Assembly: GCF_016428975.1 (NCBI RefSeq)
Contig: NZ_JAELTT010000026.1
Location: 1-56,454 of the forward strand
DNA: 56,454 nucleotides
Reading direction: 5' to 3'
Source: Dyella sp. ASV21
GTDB taxonomy: Bacteria; Pseudomonadota; Gammaproteobacteria; Xanthomonadales; Rhodanobacteraceae
Shown: one piece after another, positions 48,173-56,091 of the stretch
Layout: each line of letters opens with the position of its first letter
Position numbering within the stretch: the stretch's first letter is position 1
Program-made: the position numbers and the translations under genes
Notes under the pieces: generated by a model
Database searches by the model: none
What the model was told of the DNA's origin: nothing
The model's input: the letters and a program-made list of their open reading frames with translations, nothing else

Positions 48173-48207
48173 CGACGCTCGGTTTTACTCACTGGCGGAG
48201 AGGGCGG
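48173..48207 (-). repeat. Copy of the tRNA-Ser 3' end and its flank
   Basis: This 35-nt block is identical at 33 positions to 48361-48395, at an offset of 188 nt. It contains the last 15 nt of tRNA-Ser including CCA (48193-48207) plus 20 nt of the following flank. It is therefore a repeated tRNA tail, not a separate tRNA. Confidence 0.85.
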
Positions 48208-48360
48208 AATCTGCTCGGCTCATCCTGAGCCTCACCCCTCACTTTCGCTCGGGGCCAGCCTTTGGCTGTCCAAATTCGCTCCTGGCGAATTTGTCGAACC
48301 CGCGGGTTCTCACCCGGCCTCTCTTTCAGTCCTTCCTACTGCAGCGCCAGCCCTCTAGGG
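48208..48360 (-). other. Hairpin-dense interval between the tRNA-Ser tail repeats
   Basis: Five short perfect inverted repeats lie within 153 nt: 48217-48231 (6-bp stem), 48256-48268 (5-bp), 48271-48293 (9-bp stem, 5-nt loop), 48296-48309 (14-nt palindrome) and 48350-48361 (5-bp). The palindrome shares CGCGGGTTCGA with the tRNA-Ser T arm. No believable reading frame is present. It probably forms part of a processed tRNA tail transcript. Confidence 0.6.
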
Positions 48361-48395
48361 CGTCGCTCGGTTTCACTCACTGGCGGAGAGGGCGG
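48361..48395 (-). repeat. Parent copy of the tail repeat (overlaps tRNA-Ser 3' end)
   Basis: This copy spans the last 15 nt of the tRNA gene and 20 nt downstream of it. It matches 48173-48207 at 33 of 35 positions. Confidence 0.85.
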
Positions 48396-48473
48396 GATTC
48401 GAACCCGCGATACGGGGATAAGCCGTATACACACTTTCCAGGCGTGCTCCTTCAACCACTCGGACACCTCTCC
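48381..48473 (-). tRNA. tRNA-Ser (GGA anticodon)
   Basis: A 93-nt gene with an encoded CCA, a long variable arm and a 7-bp acceptor stem (GGAGAGG with CCTCTCC). The anticodon loop reads CTGGAAA, giving anticodon GGA for UCC/UCU. The T arm is GCGGGTTCGAATCCCGC. It lies upstream of 4.5S RNA on the same strand. Confidence 0.96.
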
Positions 48474-48522
48474 GCAATGGTGAAACCGCTTGCAGGGCAC
48501 TCAGACCCGGCAAAGAGGCGAA

Positions 48523-48551
48523 AGGATAGCCGTACGCGGCCCTTCACACAA
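48523..48551 (-). promoter_or_regulatory. Probable tRNA-Ser promoter
   Basis: On the minus strand TTGTGT (48551-48546) and TATCCT (48528-48523) are separated by exactly 17 bp. The start would be near 48516, giving a leader of about 42 nt. No better promoter is visible for 4.5S RNA, so the tRNA, the repeat interval and 4.5S RNA may share this one. Confidence 0.6.
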
Positions 48552-48556
48552 GATAG

Positions 48557-49066
48557 TCAGGCTGTCGCCGGCCCTGCATCTCGCAAAAATACCGGCAGAT
48601 CGGTCGCCGGCGGCGTGGCCGGCACCTGATAGAACATATCGGCCACAAAGCCCCGATGATAGGTTGCGTGGTTGACCACGTGCAGGATGATCTCCTCCCG
48701 CGTCATACACCCTTCCCCACCGCCTACAAACTGGAAGCGTACCGACTCGGCGGCCTGCGCAGGCATCATTTGGCGGGCGTAATCGAGGTACCAGTCGTTC
48801 ATCGCCTGCTGGCGACGCCACCGTTCATCGAGCGGCAGCGGCTCGGGCGTGTTGCGACGGCTGTAGCCGTGCGCCCGCCCCTGCAGGTGCGCCCGGAAAA
48901 TGTCGTCCACGACCCAGGTATGGCTGAGCGTGCACAGCATATTGCTGAAGATGCTTGCGCGCGGTGCCTCCGCGGCGCCTGTCGGCAAGGCGGCCACCGC
49001 TTCGTAGATCAATCCATCGGCCCAGGCGCGGTATCGAAGTAGCTTGTGCAGATGGGTCGTGCTCAC
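48557..49066 (-). CDS. DinB-like four-helix metalloenzyme
   Basis: DinB-fold proteins are metal-binding four-helix bundles, many acting as thiol transferases. The 169-residue product is called from GTG 49066 (VSTTHLHKLLRYR). The three metal histidines fit: one in LSHTWVVDDIF (about 50) and a pair in VVNHATYHRGFV (about 135-140). No strong Shine-Dalgarno sequence precedes the start. It ends very near the tRNA-Ser promoter and is 31 bp after the MBL gene. The substrate is unknown. Confidence 0.8.
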   Translation of the reverse strand: MSTTHLHKLLRYRAWADGLIYEAVAALPTGAAEAPRASIFSNMLCTLSHTWVVDDIFRAHLQGRAHGYSRRNTPEPLPLDERWRRQQAMNDWYLDYARQMMPAQAAESVRFQFVGGGEGCMTREEIILHVVNHATYHRGFVADMFYQVPATPPATDLPVFLRDAGPATA

Positions 49067-49097
49067 GGGCGGCGCGTCTCGGTGGCGATGGAAGGCC

Positions 49098-49856
49098 TCA
49101 GCCAGCTTCTGGCAGCGGAGGTAACGGGGGCGGCAAGGCGATGCGCTCACCCGCGCGCGCAATGCAGAAACCGCGTGCCGCCAACGCAGCCCCATCGGCC
49201 TCGCTGCCGTAGTGATACAGCCGCAAACGCGGATACACCTGCGCGGGGTACTCCCGCACGATATCGTCGATACCCGTATGCGACGGGTTGCCCACCAGCC
49301 CGCAATCATGGGCGATCAGTTCGGCGCCGGCGGCCACCCGCGCAAGCACCTCGGGAATCGGCCGCGTATCGCCGGTGTAGGCAAAACTGCCGGCCAGCGC
49401 CACGCCATAGGAGGTGCCCACCATGTGATGGCGCGTAGGAAATACGTCGAACCAGGCACCGTCCAACCAGAAACCGCGCGTACACGGCACCAAGTGGAAC
49501 GCCTCCCAGAAATTGACGCCACCCTCGGCGAGCACGTTTGGATAGTCCGCCACACGGGCTTGCAGCCAGGTCATCAGGCCGGCATGGATGAACACGCGGG
49601 TACGCCCTCGCCATGCCTCGTCGAACCATAGGCGGAAGAACAAGCGCTCCATGCCACCGATGTGATCCATGTGCGTGTGCGTGATGTAGAGCGCGCGCGG
49701 TGGCTCACCATAGGCGGCGAGATAGCGATCCAGTGTATCGGGGCCGCAATCGATCAGCAGCACTGGCGCGCCATCGCGCTCCAGCACCACAGCGGAAGAA
49801 CCGAGTTCGACGGCATGTGCCGCGCCAACACCAAGAAAGTGCAAAGTCCAGTTCAT
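49098..49856 (-). CDS. MBL-fold metal-dependent hydrolase
   Basis: The 252-residue product (ATG 49856, MNWTLHFLGVGAAHA) is a compact metallo-beta-lactamase fold protein related to the RNase Z/PhnP type. It has the metal motif THTHMDHIGG near residue 64, an Asp in AYTGDTRPI (about 171) and later histidines (LIAHDCG, NPSHTG). It overlaps the kdkA stop by 4 bp. The substrate is not determinable. Confidence 0.85.
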   Translation of the reverse strand: MNWTLHFLGVGAAHAVELGSSAVVLERDGAPVLLIDCGPDTLDRYLAAYGEPPRALYITHTHMDHIGGMERLFFRLWFDEAWRGRTRVFIHAGLMTWLQARVADYPNVLAEGGVNFWEAFHLVPCTRGFWLDGAWFDVFPTRHHMVGTSYGVALAGSFAYTGDTRPIPEVLARVAAGAELIAHDCGLVGNPSHTGIDDIVREYPAQVYPRLRLYHYGSEADGAALAARGFCIARAGERIALPPPLPPLPEAG

Positions 49857-50584
49857 GCGCGAAGGGTACGCTCGTAGCGGTAAACCAGGGGCTTCCACAG
49901 CTGCTCCTCGAACCGGCCCTCGCCCTGCGCCGCGGCACCGAGCTTCACCAGCGAACGCCGCAGGCGCAGCAGGTTGGCCTGTTGCCAGGCCTGGGCGGGC
50001 GGACGCTGCCGGCCACGATCGAAGTCGATCAGGTAAATCTGCTCGGCTGTCACCAGCACGTTGTGGGCATTGAGGTCGGCATGCCAGATGCCAGCGCGAT
50101 GAAAACGCGCCACCAGCGCGCCTACCCGTTCGGCCAGTTCGCCATCCAGCGAACCATCGGCCAGGCATTGGGCCAAGGTGCGCGCATCGGCAATGCGGCG
50201 CGTAATGAGGTCCGCGGTGTAGAACAGTCCGGTGCGCCGATACCGGCATGCCACCACCTGCGGGCCTGGCAGACCGAGGGCCGCGATCGCCCCCAGCAGG
50301 CGGAACTCCCTGAAACAGCGCGTGAAATCCGCGCCCTTCCACAGGTAGCGATCGCCCATCAACCGGGCGACCAGGCCACCACGTCGATAGTGGCGCAGCA
50401 CGCACTCACCTGCCGGCGTATCGATGATGGCCACGCCACCACGGCCACCGCTTTGCTGGCGCAAAGCGCCACGGGCACGCCAGGCTTCCGGCTCGAACCA
50501 GTCAGCGTCGACTTGTGGCGACACCGCGGCGTCGAACAGAATCACTCCGGCGTCGTCTTCGCGGATTCGTTCCTGCATCGCCAT
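49853..50584 (-). CDS. kdkA: 3-deoxy-D-manno-octulosonic acid kinase
   Basis: KdkA phosphorylates Kdo on lipid A-core in organisms carrying one phosphorylated Kdo. The 243-residue product has the kinase catalytic segment FHRAGIWHADLNAHNVLV with the HxDxxxxN pattern and the metal motif LIDFDRGR. Length agrees with the family (about 240-250). An ATG two codons in is an alternative start. The neighbouring heptosyltransferase, divergent with only 50 bp between, supports a lipopolysaccharide core role. Confidence 0.9.
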   Translation of the reverse strand: MAMQERIREDDAGVILFDAAVSPQVDADWFEPEAWRARGALRQQSGGRGGVAIIDTPAGECVLRHYRRGGLVARLMGDRYLWKGADFTRCFREFRLLGAIAALGLPGPQVVACRYRRTGLFYTADLITRRIADARTLAQCLADGSLDGELAERVGALVARFHRAGIWHADLNAHNVLVTAEQIYLIDFDRGRQRPPAQAWQQANLLRLRRSLVKLGAAAQGEGRFEEQLWKPLVYRYERTLRA

Positions 50585-50634
50585 ACTCGGTGCGTTCGAC
50601 GTGCCTCAGCCTAAAGTCCTGCGATTCTAGCCCA

Positions 50635-51678
50635 ATGACTCCTCCCGCCTCGATCTGTCTGTTACGCACTTCCGCCATCGGCGACGTTACCCACGTGGTG
50701 CCGCTGGTACGCACGCTGCAAGCGGCGTGGCCGCAGACACAGCTCACCTGGATCGTAGGCAAGCTGGAGCGTCGTCTGGTCGGCGATCTTCCGGGCGTGG
50801 ACTTTGTGACCTTCGACAAAGCGGCCGGCTGGTCCGGCATGCGCGCCGTGGGCGAGGCCCTCAAGGGTCACCGCTTCGACGCCCTGCTGCACATGCAGGT
50901 GGCACTGCGCTCCAACCTGCTGAGCCTGTTCGTGCGCGCGCGCCGGCGGATCGGCTATGACCGCGACCGCGCCAAGGACGGCCATCGACTGGTCATCGGC
51001 GAGCGCATCCCCGCCCGCACCGGCGAACACGTGCTCGATGCCATCGGCAGCTTTTGTGAACCCCTCGGGCTCAAGCAGACCCAGGTGCGCTGGGACATTC
51101 CCATCCCCGAGGAAGCCCACGCCTGGGCCGCCGAGCAGCTGCCGGGCGACACGCCCACCCTGCTGGTGAGCCCCACCTCCAGCCACGAACTGCGCAACTG
51201 GATGCCAGAGCGCTACGCCACCGTGATGGACCATGCCAGCTCGCGCGGCTGGCGCGTAGTGTTGGTGGGCGGCCCTTCCGAACTGGAACGCCAGATGGCC
51301 GATGCCGTGCTTGCCGCGTGCAAACACGCGCCGCTGGACCTTACCGGTAAAGACACTCTCAAAAAGATGATGGCCATGCTGACCCGTGCGCCTATGCTGC
51401 TGACCCCCGATTCCGGCCCCATGCACATGGCCAATACGGTCGGCTGCAAGGTGCTGGGCCTGCATGCCGCCAGCAATCCCAACCGTTCGGGCCCTTATTC
51501 CGACCGCCGCTGGTGCGTGGACAAGTACGACGAAGCTTCACGCCGCTTCCTCGGCAAGCCGGCCAGCGACATTCCCTGGGGCAGCAAAATCGAGAAGCCC
51601 GGCGTAATGGAACTGATCAGGGTGGACGAGGTGATCGACCGCTTCGAGGCCTGCGCGGCACACCTGGGCCTGGACTGA
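50635..51678 (+). CDS. Heptosyltransferase (GT9 family)
   Basis: The 347-residue product (ATG 50635, MTPPASICLLRTSAIGDVTH) is a GT9 enzyme of lipopolysaccharide core synthesis. It has the N-terminal RTSAIGDV motif, the central substrate region and the C-terminal nucleotide-binding segment LLTPDSGPMHMANTVGCKVLGL. Whether it acts as heptosyltransferase I or II cannot be told. No clear Shine-Dalgarno sequence precedes the start. It is divergent from kdkA. Confidence 0.88.
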   Translation: MTPPASICLLRTSAIGDVTHVVPLVRTLQAAWPQTQLTWIVGKLERRLVGDLPGVDFVTFDKAAGWSGMRAVGEALKGHRFDALLHMQVALRSNLLSLFVRARRRIGYDRDRAKDGHRLVIGERIPARTGEHVLDAIGSFCEPLGLKQTQVRWDIPIPEEAHAWAAEQLPGDTPTLLVSPTSSHELRNWMPERYATVMDHASSRGWRVVLVGGPSELERQMADAVLAACKHAPLDLTGKDTLKKMMAMLTRAPMLLTPDSGPMHMANTVGCKVLGLHAASNPNRSGPYSDRRWCVDKYDEASRRFLGKPASDIPWGSKIEKPGVMELIRVDEVIDRFEACAAHLGLD

Positions 51679-51753
51679 GACCGCGCGAAAGCCGGCTCAC
51701 GCGCTCCCTGGGGGAAAGCTCAACCCGCCGGCAAGCGCCCGTACCGTCCTTGT

Positions 51754-51786
51754 CCCCGGCGGCGCCGTGCAACGGCCCCGCCGGGG
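51754..51786. repeat. GC-rich inverted repeat between convergent genes
   Basis: Arms 51754-51762 and 51778-51786 form a 9-bp stem with a 15-nt loop. No T run follows on either strand. It may still end both convergent transcripts weakly (heptosyltransferase and DUF6165 gene). Confidence 0.45.
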
Positions 51787-51803
51787 GCGATAGAGGGCGC
51801 CTC

Positions 51804-52202
51804 TTACGGCGCGCGGTAATCCTGGTACGACTTCTCTTCCACCAGCTGCGAGCCCAGCTTGAGGTTGATCTCGCGCTTGACCGCCGCGCGCTCGTCGTTG
51901 CGGAAGTACACCGCCCGGGCCAGCTCGATGAACTCGGCATCGAAGGCCTGAGCCTTCTCCTTCAGGCGGATGCGGTCCTCGATATCCCACAGCGCCTCAT
52001 TCACCGCCAGCAGGCGCGCACGCTCGTCGCTGATATCCGTCTGCGAGGCTGGATGCGCGGCCCAGGTGGTGTTGAGCAGGTCCAGCTCGGTGCGCACGTT
52101 GGCCAGCTTGGCAGCATCGCTGATCTGCCTGGACTTGATCTCCAGGATGGTGATCTTGTCGATCAGCTCGCCGTAAGAAACCGGAACTTGGATAAGGCTC
52201 AT
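51804..52202 (-). CDS. DUF6165 family protein
   Basis: The 132-residue protein begins MSLIQVPVSYGELIDKITILEIK and is rich in charged helices without membrane segments. It matches my recollection of the DUF6165 family, found near glycan and capsule genes, but the function is unknown. Here it converges with a heptosyltransferase gene and lies close to lpxK and msbA, which is consistent with a lipopolysaccharide link. Confidence 0.75.
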   Translation of the reverse strand: MSLIQVPVSYGELIDKITILEIKSRQISDAAKLANVRTELDLLNTTWAAHPASQTDISDERARLLAVNEALWDIEDRIRLKEKAQAFDAEFIELARAVYFRNDERAAVKREINLKLGSQLVEEKSYQDYRAP

Positions 52203-52349
52203 GGAAACTCCGAAAGACGGGGCCTTGGCGCCATGACGGGTGTGTCACGGCGACCGGCCGGGAAAGCGAACATCATAAGTGGTCTTGCACCATCGTTCAG
52301 TCTGCTTGGTTAGACTGATGGCGCACCCGACCTTCAAGGAGAGATATCC

Positions 52350-52817
52350 ATGCTTAACCCCCGTTTCGTCATGCTGCCGCTCGCCGCCCTGCTCGCCGTC
52401 AGCTCGTTGGCCGCCCATGCCCAGTCCGGCCGCAATGGCGTGCTGGTCCAGCGTGACGGCATCTACCTGCGCTGCGACCAGTGCGGCACGGTGGAGGCGA
52501 TCGACCAGAACATCACCCAAGGCAACGACCACAGCATGGCCGGCACCATCATCGGCGGCATCGCCGGTGGCGTGCTGGGCAACCAGGTCGGCAAGGGCAA
52601 GGGCAACACCCTGGCCACCGTGGCCGGCGCCGTGGGTGGCGGCGTTGCTGGCAACCGCATCGGTGCCAACAGCGGCCGTCCCAATGCCAGCTACACCTTG
52701 CGCATCCGCATGGGCAACGGTGCCTACAGCAACGTGACCGTGCCGGACGCCAGTGCCATCCGCGTGGGCGACATGGTGCAGATCGACCCCCAGGGCAACA
52801 TCGTGCGCATTCAGTAA
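52350..52817 (+). CDS. Glycine-zipper envelope protein (Rick_17kDa/SlyB-like)
   Basis: The 155-residue product starts behind AAGGAGAGA. It has an N-terminal signal peptide ending in AHAQ (about 24), without a lipobox Cys. The central region is a glycine zipper, GTIIGGIAGGVLGNQVGKGKG and VAGAVGGGVAGNRIG, as in outer membrane lipoproteins of the 17-kDa/SlyB type. The C-terminal VRVG-GD-VQ segment is also family-like. A 6-bp inverted repeat lies 32 nt upstream (52298-52317). Confidence 0.85.
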   Translation: MLNPRFVMLPLAALLAVSSLAAHAQSGRNGVLVQRDGIYLRCDQCGTVEAIDQNITQGNDHSMAGTIIGGIAGGVLGNQVGKGKGNTLATVAGAVGGGVAGNRIGANSGRPNASYTLRIRMGNGAYSNVTVPDASAIRVGDMVQIDPQGNIVRIQ

Positions 52818-52836
52818 GCGCGGCATGCCGCTCGCG

Positions 52837-52865
52837 AAAAAGCCGACCTCACGGTCGGCTTTTTT
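52837..52865. terminator. Bidirectional terminator between glycine-zipper gene and lpxK
   Basis: A 7-8-bp stem (52841-52848 with 52853-52860, 4-nt loop) is flanked by five As and six Ts, so it works on both strands. It lies 20 nt past the plus-strand stop and 23 nt past the lpxK stop. Confidence 0.92.
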
Positions 52866-52887
52866 GTGGTTGGCGATGGCGCATCGC

Positions 52888-53871
52888 TCAACGCGAACGA
52901 GGTCGGCGCAACCGCGCCTCCAGATCGTCAAAGAATGCAGGCGGCAATACGGCCCGCACCGGTACCGACCACCAGTTTTCCTGGGCGAAACCTTGGCATT
53001 TCACCGCATCTTTTTCGGTCATCAATACCGGCGTGGAGTCGCCGTAATCCAAGTCCTTGGCAACGAAGGCATGGTGATCGGGAAAGGGGTGCTCGATCAC
53101 CAATACCCCTTGCGAGCGCAAGCTGGCGAAGAACCGCTGCGGATGACCGATAGCGGCGACCGCGTGTACGGTCTGCCCGACGAAATCGGCCATCGACTTG
53201 GTGTGATTGTCCAGCAACCCTCGCGCTTGACTGCCCTGCAAGTGCATGGGCACGTCACCCGGTGAAAACACCCCGCCGTTACACACGCGGAAATCCACTT
53301 GCTGCAAACGAGACCGCGGTTCGCGCAAGGGACCTGCCGGCAGCAGCTTTCCGTTGCCGAACCGGCGCACGCCATCGATCACGCAGATTTCCACATCGCG
53401 CGCCAAGGCATAGTGCTGCAAGCCGTCATCGGCGATCACGACATCGCAGCCCGCCTTGATCAATAGCTGCGCGGCGGCCGGACGATCGCGCCCGACCGCT
53501 ACCGCCACACCCGACGAACGAATCAGGCAGGGCTCGTCGCCGACCACGGCTGGGTCGGGCGACGCATCGAGAAGTTGGGGTTCCTTCTGCGTGCCGCCGT
53601 AGCCTCGGCTCACGACGCCCGGGGTATAGCCGCGTCGACGCAGCGCTTCGGCCACCGCAATGGTGAGCGGCGTCTTGCCGGTGCCGCCGGCCGTGAGGTT
53701 GCCGATAACGATGACCGGAACCGACAGGCGCGTGCTGCGCAACAGTCCGCTGCGATAGAGGCTGCGCCGGATGGCCGACACGGCGCCGTAGAGCCCGGCC
53801 AAGGGCAAGCTCCACCACGGCGCACGGGCGGTGCCGTACCAGGCCGACTCCAGACGCTCGCCGAGTGCCAT
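52888..53871 (-). CDS. lpxK: Tetraacyldisaccharide 4'-kinase
   Basis: LpxK phosphorylates the 4' position of the lipid A disaccharide precursor at the inner membrane. The 327-residue product (ATG 53871, MALGERLESAWYG) has a P-loop in GGTGKTPLTIAVAEALR, the catalytic region VIADDGLQHYAL and the RFGNGKLLPAGPLREP segment. It starts 10 bp after the msbA stop. Confidence 0.96.
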   Translation of the reverse strand: MALGERLESAWYGTARAPWWSLPLAGLYGAVSAIRRSLYRSGLLRSTRLSVPVIVIGNLTAGGTGKTPLTIAVAEALRRRGYTPGVVSRGYGGTQKEPQLLDASPDPAVVGDEPCLIRSSGVAVAVGRDRPAAAQLLIKAGCDVVIADDGLQHYALARDVEICVIDGVRRFGNGKLLPAGPLREPRSRLQQVDFRVCNGGVFSPGDVPMHLQGSQARGLLDNHTKSMADFVGQTVHAVAAIGHPQRFFASLRSQGVLVIEHPFPDHHAFVAKDLDYGDSTPVLMTEKDAVKCQGFAQENWWSVPVRAVLPPAFFDDLEARLRRPRSR

Positions 53872-53881
53872 GGCGCCAGCC

Positions 53882-55660
53882 TCAGTCGGCGGGTTGCTGG
53901 TGGAACTGCATGCTATGCAGCGCGGCGTATTGGCCGCCCAGCGCCAGCAGCTCCTCGTGCGTACCTCGCTCCACGATGCGACCATGGTCCATCACCGCGA
54001 TCTGGTCGGCATGCTCGATGGTGGACAGGCGGTGGGCGATAACCAGCGTGGTGCGGTCACGCATCAGGCGCTGCAACGCCTGCTGGATCAGGCGCTCGGA
54101 CTCGGTATCCAGCGCACTGGTGGCCTCGTCCAGCACCAGGATCGGCGCATTCTTGAGGATGGCCCGCGCGATGGCGATACGCTGGCGCTGTCCACCGGAA
54201 AGCCGGTTGCCGCCCTCGCCGATCTGGCTATGGATGCCATCGGGCAACTTTTCGATGAACTCCATCGCATGCGCCGCCTCGGCGGCGGCGATGATGTCCT
54301 GCTCGCTAGCCCCTGCCAGTTCGCCATAGGCGATGTTTTCAGCGACGGTGCCGTCGAACAGCACCACGTTCTGACCGACCCAGGCAATCTGATGGCGCAG
54401 CGACGTCAGCGTATAGCTCTCGTAATCCTCGCCATCCAGCAGGATGCGCCCGCTGGTCGGTTCGTTGAAGCGTGGCAACAGGCTGACCAGGCTGCTTTTG
54501 CCGCTGCCGGATCGCCCCACCAGAGCGGTGACGGTACCTGCCGCGCAATGCAGGTCCACATGGGCCAAGGCTTCGAAATGATCCTGCGGATAGACCAATC
54601 CGACCTTGTCGAAACGCAAATCGCCCTTGGTGCGCTCGAGCACGCGCGTACCCTGGTCCAGCTCCGGCGGCATGTCGATGATCTCGAACAGGTTCTCCGC
54701 CGCCGAAATGCCGGTCTGCATGGTCGACTGCACGTTGGTCAGTCGCTTGAGCGACGACAACATGCCGCCCATGGCGGTAAGCACGGCGATGAATACGCCC
54801 GGGGTAATATGGTCGATCTGGGAGGGGCGAGAGGCCAGGAATACCATGCCGGCCAGCGCCAGCGACGCTACCGTCTGGATGGACGAACCGGAGATGGCGC
54901 TGGTAGCGATGATCTTGAGGTTCAAATAACGAGCGCGGTCGGACACCTGTTTGAAGCGCTCGTCCGCCTGCTCCTGCCCACCGTAGATGCGCACTTCGCG
55001 GTGGGCCTTGATCGTCTCCTCCACCGTACCCGTAACCGAGCCCATCATGCCCTGGATCCGTCGGCTGACCACGCGATAGCGGCGGCTGACCGCCGAGGCG
55101 ATCAATACGATGGCCGGCACCAGGATCAACAGTGCCGTGGTGAGATAAAGGCTCTTGTAGAGCATTACCGTGAACATGCCGATGACGGTGATGCTTTCCG
55201 TCACGGCGACCTTCAAGGCATCCGTGGATGCACCGGCCACCTGCTCGCTGGTGTAGGTGATGCGCGAAATCTGATGGCCGGAATGCTCACTGCCGAAGAA
55301 CGACGCAGGCAATCGCAGGTACGCGGCGAATACGTCGCGCTGCATGGATTGCACCACGTTGCGCGAGACATAGCCCATGCCGTAGTTGCTGATGAGGATG
55401 GCCACGCCGCGCACCGCGAAGATGGCGATGATCCACCATGGCATCCACCGGATCAGGTAAGGGTCCTTCTGCTCCAGCAGCTTGTCCATGATCGGCTGCA
55501 ACTTGCTGGTGAAGTACGCCAGCGCACCACCGTCCACGGCAAAGCCGATCATGGAAATCAGGATCACCGGCCAGTAACGGGCCGAGTAGCCGAGCAGCCG
55601 CTTGTAGACCTGTCGGCTCTTTGCGTCCCACAGCGCAACTTTCTTCTTGCCCTCGCTCAT
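53882..55660 (-). CDS. msbA: Lipid A export ATP-binding/permease protein MsbA
   Basis: MsbA flips lipid A-core across the inner membrane. The 592-residue half-transporter has six membrane helices in the first 310 residues, Walker A GRSGSGKSS (382-390), signature LSGGQ (487-491) and Walker B ILVLDEA (507-513). It overlaps exbD by 4 bp. A neighbouring lpxK confirms the assignment over other ABC exporters. Confidence 0.95.
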   Translation of the reverse strand: MSEGKKKVALWDAKSRQVYKRLLGYSARYWPVILISMIGFAVDGGALAYFTSKLQPIMDKLLEQKDPYLIRWMPWWIIAIFAVRGVAILISNYGMGYVSRNVVQSMQRDVFAAYLRLPASFFGSEHSGHQISRITYTSEQVAGASTDALKVAVTESITVIGMFTVMLYKSLYLTTALLILVPAIVLIASAVSRRYRVVSRRIQGMMGSVTGTVEETIKAHREVRIYGGQEQADERFKQVSDRARYLNLKIIATSAISGSSIQTVASLALAGMVFLASRPSQIDHITPGVFIAVLTAMGGMLSSLKRLTNVQSTMQTGISAAENLFEIIDMPPELDQGTRVLERTKGDLRFDKVGLVYPQDHFEALAHVDLHCAAGTVTALVGRSGSGKSSLVSLLPRFNEPTSGRILLDGEDYESYTLTSLRHQIAWVGQNVVLFDGTVAENIAYGELAGASEQDIIAAAEAAHAMEFIEKLPDGIHSQIGEGGNRLSGGQRQRIAIARAILKNAPILVLDEATSALDTESERLIQQALQRLMRDRTTLVIAHRLSTIEHADQIAVMDHGRIVERGTHEELLALGGQYAALHSMQFHQQPAD

Positions 55661-56088
55661 TGGCCCTTGTCCACCTGGCTGGGCGTGGTGGCAATGGAGA
55701 GTTTGGTAAAGCCGAGCTGGCCCAGGGCATCCATCGCCATCACTACGCTCTGGTGCGTGGTCATGGCATCGGCGCGAATGGTCACCTGGCGTTCGCGGTC
55801 GTCGCCGGCGACGTTGGCGATGGCCTGCTTGAGCGGTTCCATGCCTTCGCCGTGCACTTCATCACTCCCCACGAAGAAATGCCCGTCGCGATCCACCACG
55901 ATGGTGAGCGCGGGCGCCTGCATGTCGCGCTCTTCCGCGCTGGCCTTGGGCAGCGTCACCTGCATCCGCGAATGCTGGATGAAGGTGGTGGTAAGCACGA
56001 AGAACATCAGCAGGGTAAGCAGGACGTCGATCAGCGATATCACGTTGATCTCGAAATCGTCCTGCCGGCGGTCATTGCCGATACGCAT
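55657..56088 (-). CDS. ExbD/TolR family biopolymer transport protein
   Basis: The 143-residue product has one N-terminal membrane helix (about 15-35, VISLIDVLLTLLMFFVLTT) with the conserved Asp, and a periplasmic ExbD/TolR domain. With the ExbB-like partner it forms a proton-driven motor. The link with msbA and lpxK recalls the exbB-exbD-msbA-lpxK arrangement in xanthomonads and pseudomonads. Confidence 0.92.
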   Translation of the reverse strand: MRIGNDRRQDDFEINVISLIDVLLTLLMFFVLTTTFIQHSRMQVTLPKASAEERDMQAPALTIVVDRDGHFFVGSDEVHGEGMEPLKQAIANVAGDDRERQVTIRADAMTTHQSVVMAMDALGQLGFTKLSIATTPSQVDKGQ

Positions 56089-56091
56089 GCG

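Noticed and set aside
48173-48395. The repeated tRNA-Ser end as an integrated-element att pair
   Set aside because: Only 188 nt separate the copies and no integrase or mobile gene is present; a tail repeat explains it better.
48153-48629. Plus-strand open frame with SNPRYG-type motif
   Set aside because: It reads through the reverse strand of tRNA-Ser; such frames are well-known spurious annotations.
50585-50634. Promoters in the kdkA-heptosyltransferase divergent gap
   Set aside because: No -35/-10 pair with sensible spacing could be found in the 50 bp.
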